A DNA stretch of 64,000 bases, from contig NC_064435.1 in the NCBI RefSeq assembly GCF_023343835.1, positions 38,650,603 through 38,714,602 of the forward strand, given 5' to 3'. This document shows, one piece after another, positions 50,806-61,499 of the stretch. The DNA is from Lagopus muta (lineage: Eukaryota > Chordata > Aves > Galliformes > Phasianidae). Each line of letters opens with the position of its first letter. Within the stretch, counting starts at the first letter, position 1. The notes beneath the pieces were generated by a model. That model was not told the origin of the DNA and ran no database searches. It saw nothing but the letters and a program-made list of their open reading frames with translations. Position numbers and translations under genes: made by a program.

Positions 50806-51046
50806 TACCAAGCACTTCTAGGAGGAGAGGCTGAAGGAGCTGAGACTGACAGAATGCTCAAGGAGGTCCCATTTAATGTATATAAAAAGGGAAATGCAAA
50901 GAGGACAAAACCAGGTTCTGTTCAATGGTGCCCAGTGCCAGGACAAGAGGCTATGGGCACAAACTGGAACTCAAGAGGTACCCTCTGAACACCAGGCAGC
51001 ATTTCTGTGCTGTTGCAGGTGACTGAGCACTGGCACAAGTTGGCTA
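50806..51046 (+). mobile_element. CR1 LINE 3' fragment, forward
   Basis: GGAGAGGCTGAAGGAGCTGA, GGTGCCCAGTGCCAGGACAAG, GGGCACAAACTGGAACTCAAG and a TGACTGAGCACTGGCACAAG block are forward CR1 3' sequence, cut off before the terminus. Confidence 0.82.
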
Positions 51047-51051
51047 GAAAA

Positions 51052-51165
51052 GTCATAGAATATCCCAAGCTGGAAGAGACCCATAAGGACCATTATGTGC
51101 AACTCCTGGCTTCCAGCAGCCATACATTTTCTACCTAACCTCTAGAAGAACTCCGTTCAACATTT
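51052..51165 (-). mobile_element. CR1 LINE 3' terminus, reverse
   Basis: GTCATAGAATATCCCAAGCTGG, then AGAGACCCATAAGGACC and CAACTCCTGGCTTC: reversed terminus, opposite in orientation to its two neighbours. Confidence 0.82.
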
Positions 51166-51229
51166 TGGAATTGCCTATTTCCTGTGCTCTTAGGAGGCTG
51201 CACTTAACAGTAACCAGTACTGATGGACA

Positions 51230-51490
51230 CCAATGCCTTCAAAACCAGTTTTCTGGGGACCCTACTAAGTAAGCTTCCTGAGCAGCCTGAAATCTGTTCC
51301 CTCCAAGGCTGAAGTTTTGGTGGTAGCATTCCTTCTATACCCAGAGGCTGTGGAGTCTCCTCCTTGAAGATCTTCAGCAACCACCTAGACACAGACCTTG
51401 GCCCCCTGATCTGTATTGTCCTCACTGGACCGGGAGTTGGGCCTTGAACTAGCAGACTCATCCAACCCCAACCGTGCTGTGATTCTGAAA
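51230..51490 (+). mobile_element. CR1 LINE 3' end, forward
   Basis: AGGCTGTGGAGTCTCCTCCTTG, AGATCTTCAGCAACCACCTAG and a final CCAACCGTGCTGTGATTCTG make a forward CR1 end. It may be the other half of the element at 50806, interrupted by the reverse copy between them. Confidence 0.78.
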
Positions 51491-53220
51491 ATCCAAATAG
51501 CTCATCCTGACTGGCAGGAGCACTGAAGTTGTTAGGAATGAAAGCATATTCATGTCCAGTTCATCCTTAAGAACTCACAGGCCCCTATCAAAAGAAATAA
51601 CATGGTGTCACATCGGATCGCTTACATTCTGCTAACACTAGATTTATTTAGCAAAACAAGAAAGTGGTCTGCTCTCTGCTTCTAAGCACAGACTACACAC
51701 AGTGCAATATTTCATTGATTACAGAGGGAGGTGCTGCAAAAACCCAAGCCTTGAGTAGTACTGAGCTGCTTTTCTCTGACTTCTTAGACAACACTGACGC
51801 ATTGGAGGCTACCTCTCAGGCGCCACCTGGAGTTTCAGGCACTTGCACAACTACAGCTACCACGAGAAGCTCTCGGAGCTGACAAAAACTCAGATAAGTT
51901 GCTCCACCTACAGTTCTATTGACACTGTTGTCAGAGCAAAACCGGATTGAAGTCTATAAGTGCATATATTTTGCCTTGAATCAGTGTTATTGGCTTTGAC
52001 ACCATGAAAAACATTTGTGGTACTACAATATCAGATTTGTCACTCAAGTTAAAGCCCTGACACAGGATTTTCTAATTGAACATTTTCTTTGCTGTGATTT
52101 AGCAGTGGTGCCCAGAGCTTGATGTACTTACTTGATGCAAATTTTTGTTCAGATCCTTTATTTTCCATCACGTCAAGGCTCTCAAATTTCTAGAGGAATT
52201 GTTTCAATGACTGACAGGTTGCTTGGAGAATTGTCTGTCCTGAAAATCAATTTAAATTTATAAGGATGAAGTGTGAGTTTTGAAAGACAAAGCCTATTTC
52301 TTTATATCTTCCTACCAGAATAGACTACAAATGATTATATAAGCTTCCTTACATAAATATGTTAAACCACTGAGTACAACTAACCCATCTGGACTGAAGC
52401 TGCTCAAAAGAAATGGTTTAAGTGTTGTAAGTGGTTATTTTTAGGTTATTTTTGCATAGATTAAACATACCTGTCTCAGAGAATCCTTGTATCTTCTTCC
52501 CCTAAAATACTGCTCTGACCTATTCAGAAATGGTAGATCTACTCTTATTTTTGCCTTTTCATACAAGTTTCTCAGTCTGTTTTCAAAGAATGCTTGCAGC
52601 AGAATACCATAGGAAATTCTGGTTGAATCTTGAGATGGCAACACTTTCATCTTAACAAATGCCAGCTTATTTCCTATGTGTTAAATAGTTCTCTACAGAT
52701 TTAACCAATTGAGTACTCCATTCATCAAGAAAAGGTGTTGATAACAAACAGGTGTTGTATTCCAATTCAATGGTGAATTAAATCTGTTCCTCTTAAAGCA
52801 AGCCCAGCACATTTTGAATCAAAATTCTTAGAATAATATTGGTGATTTTGTAACACTACGCTTTCTGACATCATATTCAAAAGTATGAAACATTGATACA
52901 TTGCATTAATCTGATACCAGAGCTGCTTTCTATTTCTTACAGAAAACATCTGAGAATTTCGCTGTTGATTTTATACAAGTAAAGTGGATGTACATAGATA
53001 TTTTGATAAAATATGCATGGAATCATAGAGTCACACACAGTAACTGACAAAAGTGATACCTTTCGAAGCATGAAAAAGATTACATAGCTATACTGTGTCT
53101 TAGAGTCTTGTCCCATCAGTAATACCATTCTGTGCATTTGAAACTGGAATTTGTATTGTATCAATCAGTTTTGATACTGTTTCTTCCAGCATCCTTCTGC
53201 ACAAAATGCCCATCAGCTGG
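51491..53220. other. Non-coding, nothing recognised
   Basis: No gene or repeat family recognised. A GGAATCATAGAGTCACACACAG trace at 53021-53042 could be a decayed CR1 end. Confidence 0.45.
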
Positions 53221-53221
53221 A

Positions 53222-53247
53222 CAAAAAAAAAAAAAAAAAAAAAAAAG
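53222..53247. repeat. Poly-A tract
   Basis: An uninterrupted run of about 25 A followed by GAAAAGAAAAAATATATATAG. It sits just 5' of a CR1 copy on the plus strand. CR1 elements end in octamer repeats and not poly-A, so it is not that element's tail. Confidence 0.9.
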
Positions 53248-53267
53248 AAAAGAAAAAATATATATAG

Positions 53268-54297
53268 TGGAATGGGTGAACTCTTTGCTGACAGGTTGGG
53301 CTCAAAGAGTTATAGGGGTTACAATGGCTGGTGTTCAGGCACTGGTGGGGTTTCATAGGGCTCCATTTTAGAGTCAGTTCTCTTCAGTGTTTTCATTAAT
53401 AACTTGGATACAGGGCTTGAAGATTTACTAAATCGGTTTGTGGACAGTTCTAATTTGGGAGGAACTTTTGACTCCCTTGAGGATAGAGAGGCCTTGCATA
53501 GAGATCTTGACTAATTGGAAAGCCCAGCAATCACCATTTGCATGAAGTTTAAGGAGACAAAGTGCTGGACTCTGCACATGGGATGGGCCAGCTACAGATA
53601 TACATACAGGCTGAAGGATGAGATGCTGGGGATCAGCCCCACAAGCAAGGATGTGGGGGTTCTGGTTGACAGCAATCTGAACGCTAGTTAACAGAATGCC
53701 CTGGTAGCTAAAGAGATCGATTGTGACCTTGGATTGCACCAGGCCCAGCACTGCCACTGGGTGAGGGAAGGGATTGACCACACTGCACTGCTCACCTCAA
53801 GCAGAGTGTGGTTTGGGTACCACAATATAAGAAGGGCATAAAACTGTTAGAGAATGTCTGCAGGAGAGCTACAGAGATGGTGAAGGGTCTAGAAGGCAAG
53901 ATGTGTGAGAAGCAGCTGAGGTCCCTGGGTTTGCTCAGCCCAGAGCAGAGGAACTGAGAGGGGGCCTGATGGCGACTGCAGCTCCTCATGGGGAGCAGAG
54001 AGGCAGCTCTGAGCTCTGCTCTGTGTCACAGCGACAGGGCCTGAGGGAACAGCATGGAGCTGTGTCAGGGAAGGGGCAGCTGGGGTTAGGGAAAGGGTCT
54101 GCACCAGAGGGTGGTGGGCATGGAACTGGCTGCCCAGGGCAGGGGGTATGGCCCCAAACTGCTGGAGTTCAATGAGCATTTGGGCAGTATTCTCACATAC
54201 AGGGTTTGATTTGGGGTAGTTGTGTGGAGTCAGGAGTTGGACTTGGTGATCCTTATGGAGATATTGCAACTATGAATATTCTATGGTTCTATGAATT
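53268..54297 (+). mobile_element. CR1 LINE, about 1 kb 5'-truncated copy with decayed RT C-terminus
   Basis: The forward element includes a coding remnant reading FSVFINNLDTGLEDL, then KCWTLHMGWASYRYTYRLKD and SKDVGVLVDSNL, the C-terminal part of CR1 reverse transcriptase, broken by several stops. It ends with a GGTTCTATGAATTC-type terminus after ATTCTATGG. It is one of the longest CR1 copies here, and is inactive. Confidence 0.92.
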
Positions 54298-56629
54298 CAC
54301 AGTTATGGGTTCATCCTTCCAGTTAATTTGGACACAATTTTTACCCATAAAAAATATTCTTTATCTCTGTTGAACAGGGAAGAAAATTTTGTTTTAAACA
54401 GGATGTGTGCAGGATAAATTCTGCTCCTAAACTGTAACAAGAAGCTTTAAAGTAAATCAGACACTGCAGTGTAACTCCACAATGCCTTGGAAGGAACCCA
54501 AGATTGCTGGTACCTAAATATATTCTCTGTGGGTAAATGGAGCTGCCACCCTCTATGCGAACAATAACTATATTCCCCTGATAACTCTGTAGAATGCCCC
54601 ATGAAACAAGCTTTCTCTCTGATAAGGAAAAAGATGGAAATTTATTTCCTCGGAATCATCACTTATTAAATACAAAGAACACGGTGAAATCCTACTTTAA
54701 ACAGCTACATGATGAAATTTGATTTTAATGAATGTTGTTTCCAAAACCTACTTCAGCGTTTGTCAGTGACTGATCATGACTGCTCATGAGTGATCTGTTT
54801 CATTTATGTCAGGTGATACGGCATAACCTTTGTGGTTCAGTTTCTTTTTTTGTTTTTATTTTCAGCCTTAGCCAATACTCTAAGAGTTGTGGCACTTTCA
54901 AATGGAAATGACACGTAGAGTAAAATGCATTAATGCTTTAATTATGTCTAAGGCAGACACCTTAAAACTGCACTTAACCTCAAAAAAAAAATCAATGTTA
55001 CAATGTACTAATTGATTTCCAGACAGAAAGCCTTCCATGAGCAGTAAAACATCCCAGAGAAATCCCCTGTTTCTACACAATCATGCACTCATTTAACTAA
55101 ATATATTTTTAAATCACTGGAGTAAGCCAGGGCTTATTCATAAATTTCCCTGACAAGAAGAATAAATTAATCATCATTTAGGACTATGCTGACTAAGTTA
55201 AATTGGCTTTATTCCACTACTAGCCTAGGTTTATCTAGCTCATACTGTACCTGGATTTAAAATGTATCTATCAGTTCTGATTAGTAATCATTCAGCATAC
55301 AGCCATTAGCATTTTGGTTGCTAAAACACTTCTTGCATTTCCCTTATCTAAATATCCACATTCATTTAAGAATGGCTAAGCTTTTCAATAGGTAAATCAA
55401 TAGTTTAAAGAATGTTTGCAAAAGGAACAATATCAATTTTGCTACATTAATATGTAAACAAAATAATGTGGCCTCTATAAAAATAAAATAAAATAGGTAA
55501 TAAAAATCAAATAAAGTTATTTTATATATACGATTAAAGCATTTAAGAGCATCCATATCCAGATTTCCCATTTACTGGACTGGACTGAAGATACAGTGGC
55601 TTGAAAAGAGGATGACCCTTCTTTCATCATGACAGAAGAAATCATAATCTCTTTAAAAATTCCAGAAATGTGCTCTGATTCTTCCTTGGGACAGTTGGAA
55701 CCACCAGACACTGGCACGTACAATACACATAGGTGCATGCCCTCATTGTGCAGCAGGACCACAAGGAGTACAGTGGAGGACTCATGCTCTGGTCTGCGCC
55801 TCCCACAGCATTCCTGTTGGTTCTGCAGGTGCAAGCCCCAGCCACACACAGCAGCTGAGCACCCAGGCTGTACAAGGGAAGCTCTTCACCATGCTCAGTG
55901 TAGCCTGTGAACACAAGACATACTGGATTATCCCTATGTAGGATTTTTTGAAAAATACCCATGTTATGCTTGAAGCAGTACAAAAGCTAAATTACATTGC
56001 AGTTCCTAAATCAGTGCCCTCAGAAATCTCTCAGAAATAGTCCAATGCACAAGTACAATGCTCAGCTGATGCTGAACACGATACAGACGCAGATGTCCTC
56101 AGACCTTCCAGTTCAAGAACACAATGTCAGTTGTCTTTATCCTCAGTAACGTATTTGGACCACAGATTTTCCATCTCAAACAGCTGGCTATAGAAGAGTA
56201 CAGGAGAGTCCAATAACACCATACACTTTTGAAAATAAAATTGTTCTTTCAAAGAAATTAAACTGAACCTAAAAACATTTTGCTGTACAATTTAATATTC
56301 AGTCCAGGGTAGGCATCAGCTCAGTGTCAAAGCTCAGTGTCAAAGATGTGATTGGCATTGTCCTCTGTGAAAATCCAGAATGGAATCTATAAAAACCAAA
56401 ACGTGTGATGAGGAACACTGGGGCATGAGATGTGAAGCAGGAAAGCAAGAGAAGAAGCTCATAATGAAACTACCATCCAGCACAGCAAAAGAACAGAAGA
56501 GATGAAGGGATGTCATGCATTAGAAGGAGGGCACAGATGGGGCAGGAAGAGAATCAGGATTACACTAAGGAGGAGAGATGCAATTACAGAAAGGGGACAG
56601 CATATGAACAGATTTCAGACAAAGGAAAA
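54298..56629. other. Non-coding, nothing recognised
   Basis: AT-rich; overlapping frames on both strands at 55517-55983 have no family resemblance and are taken as chance. Confidence 0.5.
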
Positions 56630-57047
56630 AATCTTGGACTCTGGAGAAGTGACTAAAGGAACTGGGGCTGTTTAGCCTGGGAAAAAGGAGGCCGAGGGAA
56701 GACTTTATTGCTCTCTTCAAATTCCTGAAAGTGATTGCAGCCAGAGCCAGGTTGGTCTCTTCGCACTGGTGATGGGTGACAGGATGAGGGGAAATGGCCT
56801 CATTGCACCAGGGGAGGTTTAGGTTGGATATTAGGAAAAACTTCTCTACAGAAAGGGTTGTTAAGCACTGGAATAGGCTCCCCAGGGAGGTGGTTGAGTC
56901 ACCATCCCTGGATGGGTTTAAAAACTGGGTGTGGTGCTCAGGGACATGATTTAGCAGAGGGTTGTTAGGGTAGTATGGTTAGGTTGTGGTTGGACTCTAC
57001 GATCTTTAAGGTCTTTTCCAACCTGAGCAATTCTATGATTCTATGAA
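56630..57047 (+). mobile_element. CR1 LINE 3' end, comparatively well preserved
   Basis: Forward element with GGGGCTGTTTAGCCTGGGAA, GGGGAGGTTTAGGTTGGATA and GGTTGTGGTTGGACTCTACG, ending in ATTCTATGATTCTATGAA. It matches the subfamily found reversed at 18733 and 50211. Confidence 0.93.
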
Positions 57048-58779
57048 TAGAAAAAAAAGATGTACAAACTCAGTAGGAATGTTAGAGATATTACACAAAA
57101 GGAAGAAAGCAAATTTGCACAACAACAGGAATATCATCTAGGCAAAGAACATAGTAGAAGGAAACTATAGCAAAAGCAAAGATGCTGAAGTAACAGCTTC
57201 ATTATGTAAACAATAATCAAGCCAATTACTGCACATCCCCAGCTGTCCTCAACTTTTAACTCAAAAACCCACTGACAATGTTTGTTTCTTAATCTTCACC
57301 TTGTCTCAGGCCAAACACAGGCTCTTTTAACAGGATGGGATACATGCTGTGTTTGATGAGGCATTCCTCAGTTTCTGCTTCAATTAATGCAGGTGGTGAA
57401 CAAAGGTCTAAGAAAAAGGCAAACAGCAAATGAAAAAGGAACCAGCACCAGAAGGTCAAAGGAGGCAGAAAAATGGTCACCTCAAGGTTAAGGCGATTTA
57501 ATGATACTTCGGAGAACTACATTTTGTGTTTGCTACAATTAAAGGTCTACATAATTACAGCAACTGCAGATGAGCTTTTTCAATTTCACAGACACACAAA
57601 GTTCTGAAAACCCAACTCCACTGGAGTGGACAGAACCAGGATTTCCTCCGAACTACATAAAATGACTTCTCCAAAGTACAACACACTTTGCTCAAGTATG
57701 CAGTTACAAGATTATTTGAAAATAATTCAGCTGATCTTTTGTATGTGTGACAGGTGTTCAGCAAATGGCCATTATAATAGACCAAAGTTACCATAAGTTT
57801 TACAAAGCTAAGCATGGATTACATAATCAGAGTCTTGGCTGGATTTCTTCAATGACAATTCAGCAAACTAAAAATCTAGTGCAAAATAAAGTATTTCTAG
57901 CTGAAATTATTTATTATAGATGTCAGTGATAGCACTTTTCAAGCATCACTTATGAATTAATGTCTCTGACATTCTAATTAGTCAATACCAGTTGGCCCTG
58001 GCCAACGTCTTCCCATGGGAAGCATCACCAAAAGCATCATGGATGCTTTCTGCATAAGCACAGTTATAGTGAGACAGGGGTGTAGCTCCATTCTTAACGA
58101 TGGCAAAAAACCTCACAGGGGCATAACAAACAGTGAAGCAGCACCTGCCTCAACGGGTAATGGATGTGAGCAGTTGGGTGAGAGCAACTGAGATGAGCAT
58201 GTGGGCATCCCACACCCTACCAGAGGAAATCTGAAGCCTAACAGACAGAACCTTCATTGACTCAGGGGTAGGTGACAGAAAGTGAGAGCACGTGAAAATG
58301 CAGCATAGATGTCATTTATGAGTTGTTGCAAACAGTTGGCAGGAAACGCTATGTAAAGCAAAATCACCTTTGAGTCTGCAGGCATCTACATTCGACAAGT
58401 TCCTTTAAAAGCAGCATCTCAAATTTACCTGGATCCTTCTGTCACAGATGACAGCTCAGGGCAGGATATTTTCCCCAGTGCATTTAATGACAATCATAAA
58501 TTCCAACTAGCAATTAGAAAACAGAAATCAAATCAACATAAAATCTCAACTCAGCATGGTCACATAATGTCTGATTTGAGGAGACACGTCGGCACAGCTC
58601 CATCCACACAGCGCTGGAACAGGAACGCAGCTACATCAGAGACGAACGTCTTCAGTGAAACTGTTATGGCAATGAAGCATGACACGGCACCGGCAATTCC
58701 CTCACTCCACCTCAAGACATGACAGCTTTTGTTGCCGCTGCGTCTCCCTACAGGACCGTAGGACCAAACAAAATGACAG
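57048..58779. other. Non-coding flank downstream of SOX17
   Basis: AT-rich sequence becoming CpG-richer after about 58560. No gene or repeat recognised. Confidence 0.5.
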
Positions 58780-59095
58780 AAAGAGCTGTACAGCCATTTA
58801 TTATCCTAAGTATAAAAAAAAAAAAAAAAAAAAAAACTATAAATAGAGTACAGGTAAAATCAGCTGAGGAAACCGTGCAGACAGTAACAGCACCAATGCA
58901 GCAGGGAAGATGCTAATTTCGGGTATGGATGACAACTGAAGTGCAGCCACACAGGCATGCCAGTGCGAGATCACCTGGGAACAAGGCTACTCGCTTACGG
59001 CACTTCCAACCCCGACGGGCTTGTCGAAAACGTCCCGAGAAGAGTCCAATAAATTACAGAAACAGGAGCGAGGAGTTTCGGCGCCGCCGCAGCCC
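58780..59095 (-). other. SOX17: Probable SOX17 3' UTR with AATAAA signal
   Basis: Downstream of the SOX17 stop the minus strand reaches AATAAA at 58802-58797 and passes a T23 run (plus-strand A run at 58814-58836). The first 48 nt after the stop are shared with the second SOX17 copy; the rest is not. The end of the transcript is inferred from the signal alone. Confidence 0.5.
58814..58836. repeat. Poly-A tract (poly-T on the SOX17 strand)
   Basis: A run of 23 A on the plus strand, followed by CTATAAATAGAG. Confidence 0.9.
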
Positions 59096-60024
59096 TCAGC
59101 CGTCGGCGTAGCCGCAGTAATAGACGGCGCTGCTAGCGTCCGACACCACGGCGGAAAGCGGCCCCGCGGCCTCGGGCGACGCCAGCCCGGCCACGTCGTG
59201 GCCCGCGAAGGGCGGCCCCAGCTCGGCCTTGCAGGCGAAGCGCAGGTACTGCTCGAACTCGCTGCGGTCCACCTCGCCCAGCAGCTCCTCCTGCGGCAAG
59301 TGCTCCAGCGGCTCCCGGCACGCCGCGGCTTCGGGCGGCGGGGACGGCTGCGCGCCCAGCGCCACGGGCACGGGAGCGGGCGGGCCGCGGCCCGGGCACA
59401 GCTGCCCGTAGTAGTGCGGCGGCGCCGGGCAGCCCAGCAGCCCCTGCAGCGGGCCGCCCGGCCCCAGCTCGCCGGCAGCGGGGTGCGGGTGCTGGTGCGG
59501 GTGCTGGTGGTGCCGCCGCAGCGCCGCCCCCGCGGGGCTCTCGCCCGCTCCCACCGCCGAGAAGTCTCCCGCCGCAGCCGCCGCCGGGCCGTAGCCGACG
59601 TAGGGCCCCGGCGCGCACTCGTCGTGCGGCCCCGGCGCGAAGAACGGCGCCTCGCCGTGCGCCGCGTCCAGCGGGGACGGGTCCGGCGTGGGAAGCCCGA
59701 AGCCGTCGAAGGCGGCGCCCAGCGGCGGGCAGTCCCGATAGCGCCCCGGCCCCGCCGCGTAGCCGCGCTCCGCGTAGGGCAGCGCCAGGCTCTCGGCGCA
59801 CGTCCCGATGCCGCCTCCGTCGGAGCCCAACGCCGGCGGCGCCGCCTCGGCCGCGCCGTGCTGCGGGAAGCCGCTCTCCGCACGCTTCAGGCGCTTCACC
59901 TGCTTCCGCCGCCGCGGCCGGTACTTGTAGTTGGGATGGTCCTGCATGTGCTGCACCCGCAGACGCTCCGCCTCCTCCACGAACGGCCGCTTCTCCGCCA
60001 GCGACAGCGCCTTCCACGATTTAC
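59096..60024 (-). CDS. SOX17: SOX17 exon 2 (end of HMG box, C-terminal activation domain)
   Basis: The exon follows a CGCGCAG acceptor (AG at 60026-60025), completes Gly97 and runs to TGA at 59098-59096, giving 405 residues in all. It starts [20 protein letters not shown], the second half of the HMG box, and continues through the basic tail [20 protein letters not shown]. The C-terminal part is Pro/Ala/Gly-rich with a Gln-His-Pro run. At about residues 346-360 is [19 protein letters not shown], where EFEQYL is the SoxF motif needed for beta-catenin interaction and transactivation. The end [15 protein letters not shown] corresponds to the human end [18 protein letters not shown]17 is a nuclear HMG-box factor for endoderm and endothelial fate. 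The region is extremely GC-rich. A near-identical copy of most of this exon lies at 63252-64000. Confidence 0.96.
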
Positions 60025-60110
60025 CTGCGCGCACAGCACCGTCACCGCGGCCGCCCAAAGCCCGGCCCCGGCCCCGCGCCCTCCCCCCGGCCCTCGGCCC
60101 CGGCGCTCAC
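60025..60110 (-). other. SOX17: SOX17 intron (86 bp)
   Basis: A GT-AG intron (donor G|GTGAGC at 60110-60105, acceptor CGCGCAG) splits the codon for Gly97 in the HMG box, the position I know for the SOX17 intron. It is only 86 bp and very GC-rich. Unspliced reading gives an ERRGRGPGG tail with no HMG similarity, which supports real splicing. Confidence 0.9.
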
Positions 60111-60399
60111 CCAGCATCTTGCTGAGCTCGGCGTTGTGCAGGTCCGGGTTCTGCTGCGCCAGCCGCTTGCGCTCGTCCTTCGCCCACACCATGAAGGCGT
60201 TCATGGGGCGCCGGATCCGCGCCTCGCCCTTGCCGCGCCCGCCCGTCGTGCCCGTCTCGCCCTTCGCCTTGGCCTCGCCCGGCGGGCTCAGCGCCTCCGC
60301 CCAGGGGCACGGGCCCAGGGCCGGCATCATGGCGGGCAGCGCGCCCCGGCCCTGCGCCTGCTCCTCGCTGCTGGCGTAGCCCGCATCGGGGCTGCTCAT
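60111..60399 (-). CDS. SOX17: SOX17 exon 1 coding part (N-terminus and first half of HMG box)
   Basis: This 289-nt segment encodes residues 1-96 plus one base. It begins [20 protein letters not shown], very close to human SOX17 ([10 protein letters not shown]), continues through [21 protein letters not shown], and enters the HMG box with [20 protein letters not shown] and [17 protein letters not shown], residues 61-97. RPMNAFMVW is the Sox signature that contacts the DNA minor groove. The start is chosen by agreement with the SOX17 N-terminus. The frame stays open upstream to about 61113, but that extension is GC-driven and does not resemble SOX17. Exons 1 and 2 join to 1218 nt including the stop. 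Confidence 0.96.
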
Positions 60400-60423
60400 C
60401 GCGGGGCGCCCGGGCCCCGACGG

Positions 60424-60441
60424 CTGCAAACAGACAGACGG
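60424..60441 (-). promoter_or_regulatory. SOX17: Splice-acceptor-like site just upstream of the SOX17 start codon
   Basis: The minus strand reads CCGTCTGTCTGTTTGCAG, a strong pyrimidine-rich acceptor, ending 24 nt before the ATG. It could receive an upstream non-coding exon; mouse Sox17 is known to use upstream non-coding exons. No matching donor was identified, so its use is speculative. Confidence 0.3.
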
Positions 60442-60485
60442 GCGCGCCGCTCGCTGCCCGCTGGCGGCGGCCGGCTCCCGCCCGG

Positions 60486-60514
60486 CTCTATTTGAGCAGC
60501 GGCGCGGCCAATGG
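60486..60514 (-). promoter_or_regulatory. SOX17: Candidate SOX17 core promoter elements
   Basis: The minus strand carries an AT-rich CTCAAATAGAG (60496-60486) in otherwise GC-rich DNA, a possible weak TATA-like element, with an inverted CCAAT box (CCATTGG, 60514-60508) just upstream. If it is used, transcription would start near 60455-60465. There is no transcript evidence in the sequence. Confidence 0.3.
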
Positions 60515-61499
60515 GGCCGCGGGGGCGGGCGCGGCGCGGGGCGCTGCCGGCGATTCCGCGGGGCGGCCCCGGGGCTCCCGCCGGCACCTGAGCCGCGCTG
60601 GGGCCGGACCCAGTCGCTCCGGCCCGATCCCGCCTCCCGCGGTTCGTGTCGGGGATGCCGCGGCGGGTGGTGAGAGTAGGCACGGAACTGGTGAGCGATG
60701 TCATGTGCGGTGGGACACCGATCAGCTCTGTGGTTCTGCCCTTTCGGGCTTCGTGGTGATTGAGCGCACCTTAAAGCTAACCCCACGAACCGCGCTGCAC
60801 TGATCCGGAGGTTTATGTCTGGTACAGGGGGAGACAGATACACTGGAGCAGGGATGCTGGCTTCCTTCGGGCCCCCGAGGCACCCGCGCTGGGGTGGGGC
60901 TGAGCTGGGAGATACTTTGGGACAGGGCAGAGCGGGCACTGCCGTACTATGGGGGCTGATATAAAGCCAAAAGTCCGACCCAAACCGTCGGAAAATCCCA
61001 CTTTCCCCGACCTGCCGCGCTGTTCCTTTTCCTCTGTGAGGCGCTTCAGCGACCTGCCGCGCTGCCCTCCCCGGGAGAAGAGGAGCGGAAGCAGAGGGCC
61101 GAGAGTGGAGCAAGCGAGATCCCTACGGCCCGGCGAGGGACATCAGAGGCCGGAGTTGTCCTCCGACAGTACGCGGTTTTGCGGTACCCGCAGCCCTCCC
61201 ACAGCCCCAGCTAAGGCAAATAATCGGAGCGGGCCTGAGGGCTGCTGTCGGTGCCCGCGGGCATCCCTGGCGCTGAAGGGGCTCCACGTCTACAGGGAGA
61301 CACGGGGTTCATTTGCGGGTGCTGGTGATCAGCTAAAGAGGATGCATTCAGCCCTGTTTCCTAATCACCATGTTTATTTAACACAGTGTATTGATAATCG
61401 CTGCCAGGAGATGCTCAAACATACCAACAGCGTTAGAGTGATTTGGTTCTAGACCAAATGAAGTGATTTTCCTCCACAAAGTCGTGAATAGGGTGAAGG

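Larger units (their letters stand above)
59080..61330. promoter_or_regulatory. SOX17: CpG island over SOX17 and its promoter
   Basis: CG dinucleotides are dense across both SOX17 exons and for about 0.9 kb 5' of the start codon, against a CpG-poor, AT-rich window. This is typical of a developmental transcription factor promoter. Limits are judged by eye. Confidence 0.8.

Noticed and set aside
53222-53247. Poly-A tract as the tail of a processed retrocopy
   Set aside because: No gene-like sequence lies upstream of it on the plus strand, and the following element is a CR1, which does not end in poly-A.
55517-55983. Overlapping Cys-rich frames on both strands
   Set aside because: The three frames overlap in different phases and directions with no family features; chance is the simplest explanation.
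58987-59883. Alternative long minus-strand frames over SOX17 exon 2 (also 59133-60017 and 63289-63951)
   Set aside because: They are out-of-frame readings of the same exon; only one frame gives the HMG tail, EFEQYL and the SOX17 C-terminus.
59021-60379. A 452-codon open frame on the plus strand across SOX17
   Set aside because: It is the antisense shadow of a GC-rich coding region, rich in Arg/Ala/Pro, with no domain resemblance.
60400-61113. N-terminal extension of SOX17 upstream of [10 protein letters not shown]
   Set aside because: The frame is open only because the promoter CpG island lacks stops. The extension is unlike SOX17, and the known N-terminus starts at the chosen ATG.
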